Positions 62,946 to 64,000 of a DNA stretch of 64,000 nt are shown piece after piece. Location: positions 225,022,001 through 225,086,000 of the forward strand of contig NC_091247.1 in the NCBI RefSeq assembly GCF_042477335.2, given 5' to 3'. Below the pieces are notes generated by a model. That model worked only from the letters and a program-made list of their open reading frames with translations. It searched no databases and was not told the DNA's origin. Position 1 is the stretch's first letter, and each line of letters starts with the position of its first letter. This DNA is from Ovis canadensis. Its lineage: Eukaryota; Chordata; Mammalia; Artiodactyla; Bovidae. The position numbers and the translations under genes were made by a program.

Positions 62946-64000
62946 GGGCTGCCTCTCCCCAGTGACAGCAGGCAGGGAAGCCAGACCAGTCCTAAGTCCT
63001 CGCTGGGAACCTGGAAGGGCAAATGCCAGCCTGACTCTTCTGCCCATGTAAGTGACAGGCCCTCAGCACGGGGCACCGCAGCATGGGGTGGTCTCCGGGC
63101 ATGATGGGATCCCCTAAGAGGCCTTGTGCCTCCTGCCCCAAGCCTCTCTGACACCTCAGGCCCTGTGCTGGGCTGGACATGGGGGTAGACACCTTGGGGC
63201 ATGGATCCTGGGCTTGGCCTTAGAGGCTGTCCTGTGGGCTGAGCAGTGTGTGCCCAAGAGCCCTTCCCACCAGGAGCCTCCTGCTGCTCTTCCCCCATCC
63301 TGCCCGTGTGTCTGCCGCCCTGGTTGGGAAAGACTTTATCTACCACCCGCTGGTGCCTGATTCCTTCCTATTCTGGTTCTTCTTTTGAATCTGTGGGCGC
63401 TTGAACTGTGGGTTTGAGAGCTGGTTGGCAGTCGGCGCCTCACTCCCACCTCTGGCCCAGGGACTCCAAGCTGAGTCCTCTGGGGGTGTGGGGGGGTGCA
63501 GATTTGCAATCAAGGAACTTGACCCGGGGGTGAGAGGGGTGCCCACCCCATCAGACCTCCCGCTCCCAGCGCATCCTCCTCTGACAGCTCCAGCATCCAG
63601 CCTTCTCTCCTCCCCTGCCCGGCCAGCCTGGCACTGCCCCCGAGGGAGCCACCTGCCATCCTGCTCCTGCCCTGCCTGACCCTGTCTGAACGCCCACCCT
63701 CCCCAACCAACCATAGGAGGCCCAGGAATAAGTCTGAAATCAATTTACAGGGTCAAGACACACAATTAAAAAAAAAGAAATAGAACAGAGAGCATCTCAT
63801 TTGTAGTAAGGTCGCTGTTTATGACCTTCTGGCTTGTTACATTGGTACAACTGGGTTCAGACAGGGTCACACTATAACCATGTATCCCTTAACTTGGGGC
63901 CACTGTTAAGGAATTTTTTTTTTAAGTTCCCTAGCCTGGAGGATCCAGCCTATTCCTCCAGGCGCTGTGCAGCCCAACTCAGCTGTCCTCGGTTCTCACT
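62946..64000. other. NFAM1 intron 1 or upstream DNA, no gene seen
   Basis: No signal-peptide exon on the minus strand and no CpG island. 63720-63920 is AT-rich with two A or T runs and may hold an old element I cannot name. Confidence 0.4.

Larger units (their letters stand above)
39490..64000 (-). other. NFAM1: NFAM1 gene, exons 2-6 (5' end outside window)
   Basis: Type I membrane receptor of myeloid and B cells. Its ITAM, once phosphorylated, recruits Syk-family kinases and drives calcium/NFAT signalling (family knowledge). Five exons were located by translation: 56448-56777, 55180-55292, 49810-49908, 41315-41401 and 39890-39949. Intron lengths are 1155, 5271, 8408 and 1365 bp, all GT-AG. 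Phases agree throughout (1, 1, 0, 0, 0) and the frame stays open to the stop. The five exons give about 228 residues. With a signal-peptide exon of about 42 residues, this equals the 270-residue human protein. I searched the minus strand from 56778 to 64000 for a leucine-rich signal peptide ending in a phase-1 donor and found none, so exon 1 is taken to lie beyond 64000. The transcript direction and the 3' neighbour match the human locus at 22q13. Confidence 0.95.

Noticed and set aside
56778-64000. NFAM1 exon 1 inside the window
   Set aside because: Minus-strand reading shows no signal-peptide-like segment followed by a suitable donor, so the exon is placed beyond the window.

Overview
This is nuclear DNA of a horned ruminant (Pecora, most likely a bovid). 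The evidence is the dense load of ruminant-specific SINEs: more than twenty Bov-tA/BovA2 copies with their tRNA-Glu-like heads, plus about a dozen artiodactyl CHR SINEs. They lie over an older mammalian background of MIR, L2 and L1. There are no operons or other prokaryotic features, and almost every long ORF in the window is a shadow inside a repeat or GC-rich DNA.

One protein-coding gene is supported: NFAM1 (NFAT-activating protein with an ITAM), on the minus strand. Five of its six exons can be placed exactly: exon 2 (V-type Ig domain, 56448-56777), exon 3 (stalk and transmembrane helix, 55180-55292), exon 4 (juxtamembrane tail, 49810-49908), exon 5 (most of the ITAM, 41315-41401) and exon 6 (C-terminus and stop, 39890-39949). 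All introns are GT-AG, all phases agree, and the joined reading frame is open. The signal-peptide exon was not found and should lie beyond position 64000. A polyadenylation signal sits about 380 bp past the stop.

Left of NFAM1, the window is intergenic DNA with two CpG islands, 1-960 and about 23200-24200. Each has a strong minus-strand splice donor at its left edge (after 195 and after 23801). The right-hand island also has two CCAAT boxes in minus orientation behind a cluster of GC boxes. In human, TCF20 lies beyond the 3' end of NFAM1 and is transcribed in the same direction, with upstream alternative first exons and lncRNA genes in between. The islands therefore fit an upstream TCF20 promoter and a lncRNA promoter. 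This assignment is inference from synteny.

Other notable items are: an initiator-tRNA-Met-like locus at 24815-24886 with two stem mismatches; a 1.5 kb G-rich minisatellite with higher-order structure (36951-38425) just past the NFAM1 3' end; an L1 ORF2 remnant (46960-47965) flanked by inverted copies of another repeat; a possible antisense exon in an NFAM1 intron (54247-54363); and several nested transposon insertions with readable target-site duplications.
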